The notes under the pieces: model-generated
Database searches by the model: none
What the model was told of the DNA's origin: nothing
The model's input: only the letters and a program-made list of their open reading frames with translations
Source of the DNA: Strongylocentrotus droebachiensis
Taxonomy: Eukaryota; Echinodermata; Echinoidea; Camarodonta; Strongylocentrotidae
Length of the DNA stretch: 64,000 nucleotides
NCBI GenBank assembly: GCA_035222895.1
Contig: JAVYIG010009952.1
Location: 1 to 64,000 of the forward strand
Direction of reading: 5' to 3'
Position numbers and translations under genes: made by a program
Shown here: positions 27,611-41,500 of the stretch, piece by piece
Layout: every line of letters starts with the position of its first letter
Numbering within the stretch: position 1 is the first letter of the stretch

Positions 27611-28108
27611 AAACTCCTCCAAAAATAAAAGTTCTGCGGTTCAGGTTTGAGCATTGATATATCTTTTGTCACTTTACATGCTATACTTGACGTTGGTATA
27701 ATTGAAAAGCCTTTTTCTTCCACTTTACAATGATACCGCATTTGTAATAATTACGTAATGTGCAGTACACCTAAATATGGGGCGAAGTCAAAGGCGAAAT
27801 GTTGCAAAATACATTGTTACTGTCGACAGTGACCTCCTCAATATCATTCAAAACACAATCCTTCTATAAACAAATGAAGAATTCACTATTGAAAATAACA
27901 ATGCATTTTGCAACATTTCACTTTTGACTTGACCCCATATTCAGGTGTACTGCACACTCATTGATGACATAATCATTACAAATGGGGCATCATTGTAAAG
28001 GGGCATAAACAGGCTTTTAGATGATACCAGCATCAATAATAATAATGCAGTTACAAGAGAAATATCAGCGCTCAAACTTGAAATGCAGAACTTTTTTGAG
28101 GAGTCTAT
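27611..28108. mobile_element. Foldback element, about 500 bp, with arms near 200 bp
   Basis: The left part ('actcctcc', 'agttctgcggttcaggtttg', 'gtgcagtacacctaaatatg') returns in reverse complement on the right ('catattcaggtgtactgcac', 'tcaaacttgaaatgcagaac', 'gaggagt'). Arms are imperfect and the loop is about 80 bases. It lies in the spacer between the convergent FLASH and peptidase genes. Confidence 0.8.
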
Positions 28109-28814
28109 ACATTGGAATTTATATGTACATGTAAATTACGGTATTCGTTAGACTTTGATAGGTACAGGTGTACTGTAACATTTAAAAGAAAGTTGTGCAA
28201 ATTCAGCCTAAGGTTCATATTTTATGATCCAGAAAATGATTAAGACCACAAACAGTCTAAATTTTTGTCCCTCACTTTGCTCTCTCACAAAAGTTTTAAC
28301 ATGATAGAAACTTCTTTCCATCATTAATTGGAACACCAGTAAATCAAATTCCAAAATTGCTGAATTGGACATTCAACGCCTATTCTAATAGGAAAAATCA
28401 ATAAGAGTGTTTAGTTGTATTGTATAAATGGCCATACCTCAGGTCCTGAAGTATTGTCCAAGATTGTATGAAGAAATAAATAGCGTACATGGGTACGTGA
28501 CATTAAAATTGAATACGCATTTTGTCTGTTGTATTGCTACTTTGGTATAATGTTGTGGTGAATTTCGTTCATAATAGCCTATGCATACACTTTTATTATC
28601 AAGATACATTTTTTTTTTTAATTGATGCACAATAGATTATTAAAAAGAGATAAGCATGCTTTTGGAGAAAGTTGAGTGTATGAAGTCTTTGTTGAGGTGT
28701 GTTAAATGATCTAGGACCACTTTGCATATAAAAGACTTGCAATAGAAAGCAACTACATGTATCATAAGAGACATTACTTTCAACCAATCGAAATGGTGAT
28801 TTAGTTTATGTTTA

Positions 28815-28862
28815 TATCTCTCTCTTTCTCTTTCTCTCTTTATCTCTCCCCTTCCTCATCCT

Positions 28863-28893
<31 letters not shown>

Positions 28894-29002
28894 TCTTTTG
28901 ACAGATTTTCTTTCGGTCTCTCCTTACAATTCAATTTCTCAATTGATTTCTTATATCTTTATTTATATTTTCTCCTCCTCTCCCTCTCTCTCTTCCTTCT
29001 TT

Positions 29003-29046
<44 letters not shown>
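28815..29046 (+). repeat. Compound (CT)n microsatellites
   Basis: Two long CT arrays (about 28819-28894 and 28976-29046) are joined by pyrimidine-rich sequence. Both strands give long simple-repeat frames with no coding meaning. Confidence 0.95.
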
Positions 29047-29048
<2 letters not shown>

Positions 29049-29647
29049 CTCTGCCATCGTCAGTTTTGCTGCAAACTCGAATAACAAAAACAAAAATAGA
29101 TATTGCAAGATATAATGCAAGATGCAATTGATTTATCAAAAGAAATCGTGTATAAACGTCACAAAATAGCATTGGATATATAAGGACTATTGTGTATGTA
29201 ATTTATAGATCTACTTGGTATTCTGGCTATCTGGAATTTTATCTTCATTCGGGCACTATACACACACTCCCCAAATGTTTGGATAACACAATAAACCAGG
29301 GGATATTCAAGGTTTCAAAGGGGGAACAATGAAGGATGCCATTTTTTGCTGCTCTTTTTAAGAGAGATAATCTCAAAATAGCAAACGATTTAGTTTCCAA
29401 AAAAGGGGCGGCATGGGCCGGTTGTGCTCTCCCCCCTCTCCGAAAAAAAATCCGCCTGTGCGGTAGATATTACCTTCCTCAAAGTAACGAATGAGTTCTT
29501 CATGCAGCTAAAGTACGTTCATTAGGTTATCGCGATCTAAATATTAAACGTGTCTACACGTAAGCCTTATTCACAAATGAAAACGTCTGTCTATAAAAAG
29601 AAAAGAAAGGGGAAAAGAAATAACACATTGTTTTGAAGTTTGTGATG

Positions 29648-32515
29648 TCACCATGACGTCACATCTCGTAAGACTGAACTGCCAGCTTCGACGGCGTGCG
29701 TTAGGATGGCGACCTGCTGGGCGACCACGGTCCAACGACCTGTCTGGTCGGGGTCGTCGTCGATTTCATACAGGGCATCGAGGATACCGGGGAACGTTCC
29801 TGAAGGGACTTTGTCCGTCGAGCGTTCCTGGGTCTTCCGCCCGGAAAAGAGCAGATGCCTGCATGAGACGAAAAGATGGATGGTAAAAATTGATGGGCAA
29901 ATCCACGTCAAAAGAAAAAGAATCTGTTAATTTTTTTCTGAAAATTGTTATCCTTGATGTCAAGTTTTTTCAACGCAATTAACACAGAGAGTCAAATACA
30001 AAAATCTGTTAATAAGATGCCTGGGGAGGGGCGTGTCAAATTTAAGAATATCTTCCCGTAATTTCACTTGACCCTACAATGAATAAACTAATGCCACGTC
30101 GAAGTATATAACAAACTAATTTATGATTTACCTTCAGACAGCCCACTTGAGAATGGCCCTGGTTATTCGCAACGTACACCGAAGGTGACCAATAATTATC
30201 ATAAAATCGTGGGCATTAATTTTGTGTTCTGTATAAGAACCATAACTATGCAAAGGTTGAAAGCAATATTGTGTATGTTTTTTATTCTTCAAGTCTTGGA
30301 TATAAGCATATATATATGTATATATATGTGCACTTTTAGAAACAACTTTAGAGCTAGTGTCTCTTCTGAATTGAAAGTTTCTCTAGGCGCGTGGGAATTA
30401 AAGCCCCTAGCTATCTCTAAAAAGATATTTCTAACAATTATAATTATACTTTAGATACCTGTCCAGAGTGTTTCCGGGTAAATCACCAAGGAAAGCCTTG
30501 TCAAGTGACATCAATTGATCATTGACCTGTCTCACTGCTACAGTACTGATAACAGGAGAAACACAAGGAAGAGAGAAGGGGAGTAGAGAGAGAGACAGGG
30601 AGAGGGAGATAGGGATAGGTGGGAGTAACGGAAATAGAAAAAGAGAGAAAAAAATGGTATAAATTCAAAATGGTACTCCAATTCGTCTAAAGATGGTTTT
30701 AATTCTAATAATATAGTTTGGGTCAAAGGAAATGGACCTTTATCAGATGAATAGCTACATCCGATGGTACACAATTAACAAATTTTACTTTTTACTATGC
30801 CTTATCAGGTCTATGGCCCAAAACTACTCTTTATTTTTCTTTACGGATGTCAAGAAATATCACTTATGTCATGCCGAAGAAAACAGAGGCAACGGTATAA
30901 CATTTGCGACGTATTATGATTTGAAAATGAAATCAACATAACAAGTTATTCAGTTTTTTGTAGATTTATGTATGGTGATGAACGTGCCTCTCAAAAATAC
31001 ATATTGGCACACATTACGGTACAAATAAATGTGCGTATACCTTTGGGTGTCCACAGTCCCCAGTCGATCTTGAAATTGTGAGCTAATCGGTGCAAACTCG
31101 GCAATCGCCTGCTCCAGGGATTCTAGGATTTAAAAGATGAAGCGTACGTATGTCAAACAAATTAATTTTCAGTAAAAGGGGGCTAGGGAGAAGAAGGGGG
31201 AAGCGAGAGAGAGAAAGAAAAAAAAGGGGGAGTATTACATACGAGTAAAGCGACGGGGAATTAATGAAAATGTGTTTTATTATTTACTTCTGTTTGGGGG
31301 GGGGGGGTCATTGTGATTTTGTGGGAGGGGGTCGGGCTGTTAACGGGATAATTAGCATGGACACGTGAAGAAAGCGAACACTTCAATAGGCCTACCTAGT
31401 GAAATATCATGGGCTTCAATATTTCTCGCCTGAGACGTGTTCTTAAGGTTCATCCACATCGTGGTCAGGTCACTAGCGTAAGGCTCGACGTCAAACGGCA
31501 ACACCACTCTCTCCGCTAAAATACGCGCCATTTCTGCGAAAGTCCTTGCGATCGCCTGGTGGAATTTGTATTCAGGATCTATGTATGTCTCCATGAGACG
31601 GATGGTCTCGTACGACGTGTGATAGAGCGAGTAGAAGTTTATGTTGTAGGTTTCCTATATAGGGGAAAATGAATGATCTGGTTTATTTATTTATTTATTT
31701 CTGATATTTATACAAGGTGTCACATATCACCAATTTGGTGGTCTTCCACTCATGAATTATTATTTTTTTGGTTGTGAATTTAGCGTTATAGTCGAATATA
31801 GGGGTATATGCATAATATACATTGTCATTATCTCTTCATTTTTCCAGCGAAGTAATATCATATAAGGAAGCACTTCGCATCAGGTTTGCAAATAGTAGGG
31901 GAAAGCAATTCACCCTCTACTTAAGGATGGATTCCCACTAATATTGAAGTGAATTCCACTAATCTTGAAGTGGATTCAACACCAAACGGAGTGATCATTA
32001 CATTTTAATACATGACTCGTATGCAGTGGCGTACACATGATTGTTTCAAGGAGGGTGTTTGAAAATTGGAAATCGCACCGACCGATATTTCGCTCAGTTG
32101 GGGGGGGGGGGGGGGGGGGGGGGGTTACGGAGTATACATTTTTGTTTCAAAACAAAAATTGAGGGGGTGGGTTTAACCCCCAAAACACCCCCCCCCCCCC
32201 CACCTGCGTACACGCCTGTATGTATGACTTCTAAAGAAAGTAGCTGCAATTACACCCCTCGAGCTGAGATGATAAATGTCTCTTCTTCCCTGATCCTATA
32301 CTATACTATACTTTCTATCAGTTTCGATAATTCATTCCATGATTGTTTTTTGCGTTTTTTCAGAATCTTGTTATTCATATATAAGATTTGAACAAAATCA
32401 TGACATCACTTACGCTATCATAGAAATAGTAGCCGCTAATGCAAGTCACTCCCAACCTCTTCTCGAAGCCATAATAGTCACTGCCCCCACCAATACGTAG
32501 AACTCTGGAGAGAGC

Positions 32516-32552
<37 letters not shown>

Positions 32553-35500
32553 GGGGGGGGGTAGATATTGGAGAGAAAAGTGAGATTTTGTGCCTACCAA
32601 TTATACGAATTATAAGCAGTAAGTTGATGAATGTATAAACAGAAAGTTGTACCCGTTACTTTTAACAGTTTTACTGGGTGTTTTTTAAAAGTACATTTTC
32701 CCTTAGGAAAAAAATAATGATGGCCAAAAGTAAATGATGGTGGTAATATAATGTATTTTACCAGAACATCAACTTCCTTATGTGCCTAACTTATGTTTTG
32801 TGTGTGCAAAGAACACATAAATCACTTTGAAAGCATGAGCAGGTACTGCAATAGAGTACAATACCAATATACAAAACCAAACTCACCGAGGCAGTTCTGG
32901 ATTCTCCGGATCTGGTTGACGTTCTAGCATTGTGTCATACACAGTTTTTCGGGTATCCGATGGATCCGGATCAGGCACCTATAAATGTGTATTTCAGCAA
33001 TAAAATCGAATGAATGAATGTATTCTTTCACTATTCACTAACCAAATAATGCACGTTCTAGAAATATCAGTCCTGTATATATTATCTTTGCTAAACAAAA
33101 ACAACAAAATGTAGATATAATAATTGATATTATAGTTTGATATGTCTGATAACTTAAAACAACTACCTCGGTTTTCAGATGATGACTCTGTCTGGTTAAA
33201 ATACCCTTTTTTCATGGCGTTTGGTGATACAGTTCTTTTGTTGAAAAAAAGATACCAGTGCAAGCGGCGAAGACAACATATATTAATCATGTAGACCTAT
33301 CAAAAACACATCATTATAGTGTGGCGAAATCTTTCTACTTCCATTATTTTCTAAATACAAAATTGTACAAGCTTTCAGACATAATATTCTAGAATATCAT
33401 TTCAAAACTGTTGGTAATATACTTACAAAAATCCCTTATAGACCATTATTATTTCTTTATTATTTTGTAGCGTATTCTTTAAAACATGGGCGACACTATT
33501 TCCTGAAACCCGAATTATCAAACAATGCTACCTGTTTACCATACAGCTATCATTTCGAACATGTTAGTTATGTTATCTTTTTTAATCATATTCTACCAAA
33601 TCTCCTTTGAATTATGCGGCCTTTCCTTAATGATACCGTACAGATACAAATGCTAGTTGTCTACTTTTCATTCAACTTAAACGAAGAACAAGGAGGAACC
33701 CGATATACCTTTCGGGTCGCTTCGTAGACGATCGGTCGTAGATGTGGAGTTGCCGAGGAACGGAGGTAAAAGTTGTCTGATGTAGGGAAGAAGAAGAAGA
33801 AAAAATGATATGTGAGATTTAGTTGGGGGTATATGTAAATATATACAGTAAAGACTAATTTGGGGGTACTGGTGGTAATGAAAATACATTGAAATGAACA
33901 GAATCAAGTTAATTTTTCGAAAATAGTTGTTATGGTGTTATTAAATTTGGAAATGACACAATACTAAAAATTGCCTTGAGTTGTCTCCGTTTTAGTTAAG
34001 TAGAAGAGATATGGGGGAAGTGAAAGTGGCACAAAAAATGGACTTGAAATAAATATATTCCCGTTTTAGCTGAAGTATCACTCGATATCCCGAAGTGACG
34101 GGTGCCAAACGGACGCAAAATCATGTCTTTTTGAGTTTAACTATTATGACTTTTTTCCAGAAAGAATGTTGTTGTAGTCCGGGGACGAAATGCACTGGAG
34201 CTCGATTAAACAATGTGTATTATGAAAGGAGTATTTATGCATGGACATTATAATATTATTATACAAATAATACACAGCAGTGATGGCATTAGTAAGAATT
34301 ACCCACACAAGGACTGATTCAAAGGTACCGGGTTTGGGTAATTTTACTAAAGCCCGAAAAAATGATGTGTTTCATTTGTGTTATAATATGATTTTTTATT
34401 TGTTTTTATAACAAGATGCTTTATAACATGATTTTACTAATGACAGGTCAATTGTCAAATTACGTGTTAGGCAAAATAAATGCCCGGTCCCGTGTACGCT
34501 CTCAACCAATCATTTGATTAGGATCCGCTTCATCATCTCATAAAAGCATTTTACTCACCCATGACCGCTATATCAAGGTTTAGATAAGTAACAGCTCTGT
34601 CGGTTAAGATTCGATTGAATTCCTACAGGAGATTTGGAGAGATGGAAAAAAGAGATGGGGTGATAGAGAAAATAGTCTCTTGTTCCATGTTCATAAAATG
34701 ATTGGCGTTTATCATGATTATCACTCAATCGGACATTGGCTATAGCAATTTACATAATAATAATTGCAGTAATACAGAAGAACACAATTATGTGGGTGTT
34801 TGTCAAACTTAATTAAGAAAACCACGACAACAAATTAGGTGAAAAGAAGTCAAAATTAACCAATTTATTTCATATTATAACACCTCATCTGCAGAAGTAA
34901 TATGTATTTTAGTCCCAAATTTCGCAAGTGCACAGTTGCAACTAAAAACGAACCTACTCTCTAAAAAATCGAGTGATCACTGACGTGACTCCTCTGGAGA
35001 GTGAAAATGTAGTGAAAATAGATTGAACATTCACTCTTTTCTTCTTAGTGAGCACTCTAAAATCAATCGATATTCACTCCTAAACAAGAGTGATCACTGA
35101 CGTGACTCCCGGGGGAGTGAAAATAGAGTGAACATTCACTCTTTTCTTCTCAAAGAGTATTTTGTAGATTTCATCAAAAATCTAAATTACGTAATCGCTT
35201 GAATAATGGACATTAATTTGTTTCAAGTGATAAATCAGGTGATAAAACTTTATGATACTGTCAGCTCTTACCTCTGTCCATTCGATAGAACCAATCAACC
35301 CGTATTCCTCTCCTCCAAATGAACAAAACATCAATGTCCTCCTGGGTCTCCAGCCTGGATAAAGATTACGTAATGTTGTCATTAACTATTTCGAATGTTT
35401 AGCGAAACCACCATCAACCTGTCGCAAATTTTCGATAGAACTAGGGTTCCTGATGATACATCTGAACATATATAATTATGATGAAAATAATATTCATGTT

Positions 35501-38500
35501 AAAAAATAGTATCAAAAGGGTCAGGCTCCGCTAAATATTATCCGACATCTAAAAATCAAATTTTACGTTTATTTCCAAAATCATTATTCTTCTTCTTCTT
35601 TTTTTCAATGAGGAAAGTACAAAACTGCTTCTGTCACGTATTATTTTGAAATAAAACACACAAATCGGATTCGATACTATGCTTGTATTATATGCAACAA
35701 CTGCGAGAAGGTGGACATTGTTCTTTCTTTTTCTTGTTGTGTGTGTTTAGCTGACATATTGCTGTATTGTTTTGTCATGTTTAACTTCCTTCATCTTTCC
35801 TTCTTTCTTCAATTTTTTAAACGTACAAGAAAAAACTAGAAATCAAATTATTTCACTCGAAACAATCGCCAATATATTCACCCCAATCGTTTAAGCTTCT
35901 AAGGAATTGCCTTTCAGTAGGCCTACAGTATAGTGTTTCTTTCTTACCTTCTTTCCTGAGTTGACCGAAAACCCTCGAAATTTCGAGCATTGTAGCTGTG
36001 CCACTTGTAGGATCGATAGAACCTAACCCCCACGCATCACGATGATTTCCGATTATGACGTAGCGATCTGACAAAATAATGAAGGATTTAATATTTTTAA
36101 AAGGCAATTCAATTCCCATCTCCTTCTTTTTTGCGAAGTAGCTGATATCTGGTGGTATTTTTACCTTTAATTTTAATTTTTGTTACAGAGTATTTACTGT
36201 ATAGAAGGCGGATTTAAAATTCTAAAATGGATGGGTATCGTTAAAAAAGGGCTCTTGAGGGAAAGGGGCACGTACTAAAACATGGTGGAAAATATTGGTA
36301 TACCATTACCTTCACAAATTGATATTATGCCTTTGTAAATAATGTATTAACGGACTGTTTTAATGCTGGACAAGAGTGGCCGGTAATAAATATTTAGTAT
36401 TTGCTAACGTGAGACGATAAAAAAGGAGATTTATTGCCATATGCGTTTATTTATATTTCCTATCTTTGAAAATGGTTGGTTGTTGGGTGTTTATGTAAAG
36501 ATTTTGGTCATAAATTTGTGATTTTATTTATTCGTATTCTAATTGTTCATGTTTAAGATACTTCAGGTATAGCAGATCACGTGTTATTGATCACATGCAT
36601 ACCAATTGTTACCCTTATCCTCAGATGATAATCATTGGCTCTTCCCGCCATGTCAAAATGCCCCTCCATACGTCTTCTGGGACAAGGAAGACTTAGAACT
36701 TTGGAAGTTTTGCTATTTTTGCTAAGAATATATCCTCAATTCCTCTGTCTAGAGTAAATCGTTTATCGGCATTATATAAGTCAATATTAGGAACCTTTAA
36801 AGGACATCTGTACTAGTTTGGCCAGGAGGGATTAGATCACACAGCGTGGTCACTGACAGGTGGCTATCTCATCAACTCAGCTCTTAATTAACATAATAAA
36901 AAGAGGATCATGGGGGACCAATGGTCACCGCTTAAGGCTTGTTTTCTATATGGAGGGAGCAAGTAGCTACAAGTGGTACAGTGGGGCTTCAAATGAATAT
37001 GGACATATACCAAATATAATGTTATGAATCTCAAACTGAAAAATATACAGCATAGTTGTATTCTCACCTGGTTCTATTGCACCCTTTATGAAACCGACTG
37101 TGTTGTAGATCGTATACTGGTCCGAAACAGAGTTAATCACAACCCTCGTTTTCCTGTGTAATAAAACATAAATTAGAATGCATAGTATTTTAAGGGATTA
37201 ATAAAGTGGTTTAACTTGTTTTCATATATTCATTGCTCTCTTGGTTTAAAGGGTATAAGATCCCTAAGCAATTAATCTTTGAATCGGCAGGGTTGAGTAG
37301 TATTTATCCAATTGTTGGTTCAGAGTTTAGTTAGAATGCTTGCACATTGTATAGTTGTACGCCACGTCCTATAGAGCATAAGTTTGATATACTTGATGAT
37401 GAATTCCCTGCCTTGTGTGGTATAGGGTATAGGTTAGAGAATAACATATGCTATAAAAAACAAAGTAACGAAGAGATTCGGGAAAGGATACCCTACCAAT
37501 CCTAAAATAATTTTCTTCTGCATTTTTAAATGAGAGATGAAAAACTGGCACTGTTCTCTAAATTTACCGCTATTGCTAATGATATTGGCAAATGTGTGTT
37601 TTCACGTAGAAAAAAAAATTGAGTCTTGGGCGTTATTTTTTGTGTCACCGAATCGTTATTGAAAGTATCACGATTATTACATTTGGCTTACTATCCTATC
37701 ATACTACGCCAATAATTCGATAATTAATTTGTAATAAAACGTTTAACATACTATAGAAGAAAACAATATTTAATCCCGAATATGAGTTATCTTACATTTT
37801 CCAAATATTCTCTCTCTACATCTTTCTTAAAAATCTCCCATCACCTTTCAAGCTCACTACATCACACGGGTTTTAAGGTTTACTTACATTCCTTGGTATG
37901 GGGCACTGAACCCTGGACCTACTGGGTAGCTAGTGTTCAAACCGCCACGCCAATCATCCCGAGGTGAAGGACCTGCCAAAGCTCTGTAATTTTCATGGAA
38001 AGAAATTAAAGAACACGTACTGTTTGATAACGATGCGATTATTAATACTTTTCGAAAATATCAACCTAGGGCAAGTAATTGTATTGGCCTTATAATCATC
38101 TTTTGGAAAGTATGAAAATTAGGATGACATAATCACATAATCTGAACACGATTCATGTAAATAACAAGGTGTTGAAATTAAATCTACCACCAGTAATAAT
38201 AATGCTACTACTGCTACTTATTATTATAATAAAAAATAATAATATAGGTTTTCCCGCCCAACTTCATAAACTTAGCATCCGAATTAACGTTACGTTTATT
38301 CAAGTTCGTGCGAAATTGAATGACTATGTAGATCAACATTCAAAAAGCTAATTGCGTCGTTCAATTTGATTTAGTAGCATGCGATTTCAAACTTTTGTCA
38401 CGGAGACGTGCAAAACGAGCATTCAATTTAGAAAAGCGTGCAAAGAGTATTCGAATTCGTGCCGGGCAGACGGTGCTATGTATTCGAGCATTCAATTTCG

Positions 38501-41500
38501 TAATTAGGCATCCATATGATTGTGACATTTGTGCATTGCTTTTCATTTGATGTTAATTTTTCACTTAATATACTTCTGTTTTAATAATTTAATGCTAAGT
38601 TTACTTGTAGGAATGATTATTCGTATTCGTTAGCAGATATCTTTCATTACACAGGTAACTGTCCCCAGAGAAGGTGCACAATTTGTGACTTCTCTTCTAA
38701 GAACAAGCTATATAATTATAAACAGATCCTGGACAGCTAGAGTTGAGCTTTAAACATGGACATGGTGGAAACAAAATACAATGATGAATAAAGAAAAAGA
38801 TGTAAAATGAAAAGAAAGAAAGATTACCTACTCAATCAGATTGATAAAAAAAACATTTAAAAAATAACCTCATTTATAGTGAAAGATATGAAGACATGAC
38901 TGTATAAAGAAATGTTTCATCAAAAATAAAGATCGACAGAAGGAGAAAATATTGAATGCAATATAAATATATCAGACAAATAAGAAGATTGTATAATGTG
39001 AAATCATGTCCGAAAAGATCATAGAGAAAAAGAATAAACAAATGAACATGAACAAGTGAATATCCGAATAAACATCGAGCCTCATACAATAATTGTGAGG
39101 TCTAGTTTTAATTTGAATGACCCGATTGCGAAAGAGGTTGCCAATAGACGAAAATGAACCCGCAATTCGACAAAGAATCGTCCTCCCACTCAACTTTGGC
39201 GAAATTGAATGACGCTAACGCATTTCCAAATTGACTGAACCAAACGTTAATTTGAATGTGCTTGTTTCGACAATTCGGTGACTCGAAACGAAATTGAATG
39301 CAAAAAGTTTTAAAATGAAACAGGGGAGCAACGAGTGGAGAAAATTTGCTCGAACATGAATGCACGTTAGTGAAATTGATCGCTGCTTTGACGATATTGG
39401 CCGGGAAAACCTATAATAATAATAATAATAATAATTTTCTTCTCACTTTATGAGCGTCTCAGCATCGCCAAACCCTACGGGATGGATGGGTATTCGGGGT
39501 AACTCGGAGTCATTCACAGACCTCCTGTAGGCAAAGTCTGTGGGGATATACATAAAGAGTGGGTGAGCATGACTGTCAGTATGAGGTGAGAGAAAGAGAT
39601 ATTCAAGCAGAGACAGAAAAAGATATATAGAGAGAGCGTCAGGAGTGTTATACAGAATATACTAATGAACTAACTAATTAACTGACTAGCTAACTAACTA
39701 ACTAACTAAAACGAAAAACAAACAAACAAATCAACAGATAAATAAGCGAAAAATGAATTGATGTATAAATTGATAAGAAAATAGATTTTTAAAAATCAAT
39801 CAATACATAAATAAATAAATAATTAAATAAAAATAAATGAGTATATATATAAATGAATAAAATATAAATAAGTAAATAGAGAGAAAAAAATTAAGAACGA
39901 AATAAAGACAGAAAGAAATAAAACAGTACCTCGAGCTGGGTAACCTGGGGTCAGTGGATCTCCAACATCGTTTTTGACGGAGCCCCTCTGCCCCGATGTG
40001 CTTGGGAGGAACTTCCCATCCGGGTAAGGGAGTCCTATTTCTGTCCCCACCGAGTAGTCAGCAGGGTCCGTATACATGAGCAGTGCCACACAACCGAAGT
40101 TATAGGCGTTCGTGGCCTGACAAACAAATTAATACGAAGTAATAAATCATTAAGTTGTATTTTGTGTTTGTACAGTCAAACCTGTCTTTGTAGACAAATG
40201 GTCTTTATAGACGATGATGATGATTCACATCATATTTTGTATGGCGCCATATATCTGTTTCAAAAAACATTCAAAGGCGGGAGCTCCTCCAATAAAGTTA
40301 GTATTTACATTTCTGAAGAAAGATGTGAGTTTAAGTGAAGCTTTGAAGTGGACAATCCCCTTTGGCACATGCTTGAATGAGAAACCATTTTCAAGGGAAA
40401 CAAAATATGTGGTCTTTGCAGACAAAATTTCACTAAAGCAGGTTTGACTGTATTTGTATTTATTTAGACACTCCATTTAAGACCTGATATGTTTGGGGAT
40501 GCAGAAAACAGTTTGAGAAACCCATAAGACACTGAATCCTCGAAAAACATGCAGCGTTATTACATGGAATAACGATTGATTTAAGCTGATACACCATGCG
40601 TCAAAAACAAATTTGTTACTTCTCACAGTGTGAAGAAAGTGCCCTAAAAAGCACAGTTTTAAGTATTTAATCGTCTTGCTCCATTGTTGCACTCTAAAAA
40701 ATTGAATTGTAACAAGAATGTGTAACGAGAAAGAAAATATAAGTAGAGAGAGACAAAACGGCAGTACAAGAAAAGAAAGAGAAAAGATAGGGCCCTAATT
40801 CCTGCACCCTAACCCTATAAGTCAGTGGCCCTGTAACTTCGTAAAGCCCCCCCCCCCCCCCAATGCAGTGCCCCAATCAAAAACCATATTTACGCTACGC
40901 CCCTAGTAAACATTACAATAATTTATGTTTACCTTGGTGTACCATCCTGCTCCTCCGTGTCTGGAGATGGCAATCTTGCCGGTGAAGTCGAGTGTGGGGT
41001 CCAGCTCGTCCAATATGTACTCATAGTCCTCGACCCTTCCAAAGTTGACGTAAACCAAGTCACCCTGTATGGGTGACAGTACAAAATATACCTCAGGGGG
41101 TGTTTCACAAAGATCCTAAGTCGAACTTGACTCTAAGTTGGACTTAACAATTATGGAGAGCCGTTAGCATCTTTGAAAATATTTTGTAAAGGTTTATTTT
41201 AAAAAGCCTTCAAATGTTGATTCAAATCATTCATATTTTCTATTATCAAGGGGATTTCATGTTCTTGATGAGGAATTTATGAAAAGTCAAAAGTACTGGA
41301 ATTTTTGCTTTTGAATACATTTTATTTAAAGGCTACCAATGGCTCTCCATAATATTTAAGTCCAACTTAGAGTTAAGTTCGACTTGGAATCTTTGTGAAA
41401 CACCCCCCAGGTATGTAAGTAAGCCTTCTTATTTCGCAGACATTCACTTTCGCTTTCACTTTCATTCATGATTCGTCGTGTCAGTGCGATAACAGTGTAG

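Larger units (their letters stand above)
25743..29647. other. Spacer between the convergent FLASH and peptidase genes
   Basis: It holds the two 3' UTRs, the foldback element at 27611-28108 and the CT arrays near 28815-29046. A '(taa)n...gtgcttatgaagcgctta' repeat fragment lies at 26545-26590. No SANT-like or other FLASH continuation exon is visible. Confidence 0.6.

Noticed and set aside
28808..29131. 107-codon Ser/Leu frame and its Glu/Arg antisense
   Set aside because: Pure microsatellite translation.
30133..30205. A further peptidase exon on the minus strand (reads [18 protein letters not shown] and has a donor-like GTAAAT)
   Set aside because: No AG acceptor exists in the needed frame, and the true exons 17 (30545-30459) and 18 (29858-29648) join directly in phase, giving RHLLFSG where human GCPII has RHVIYAP.
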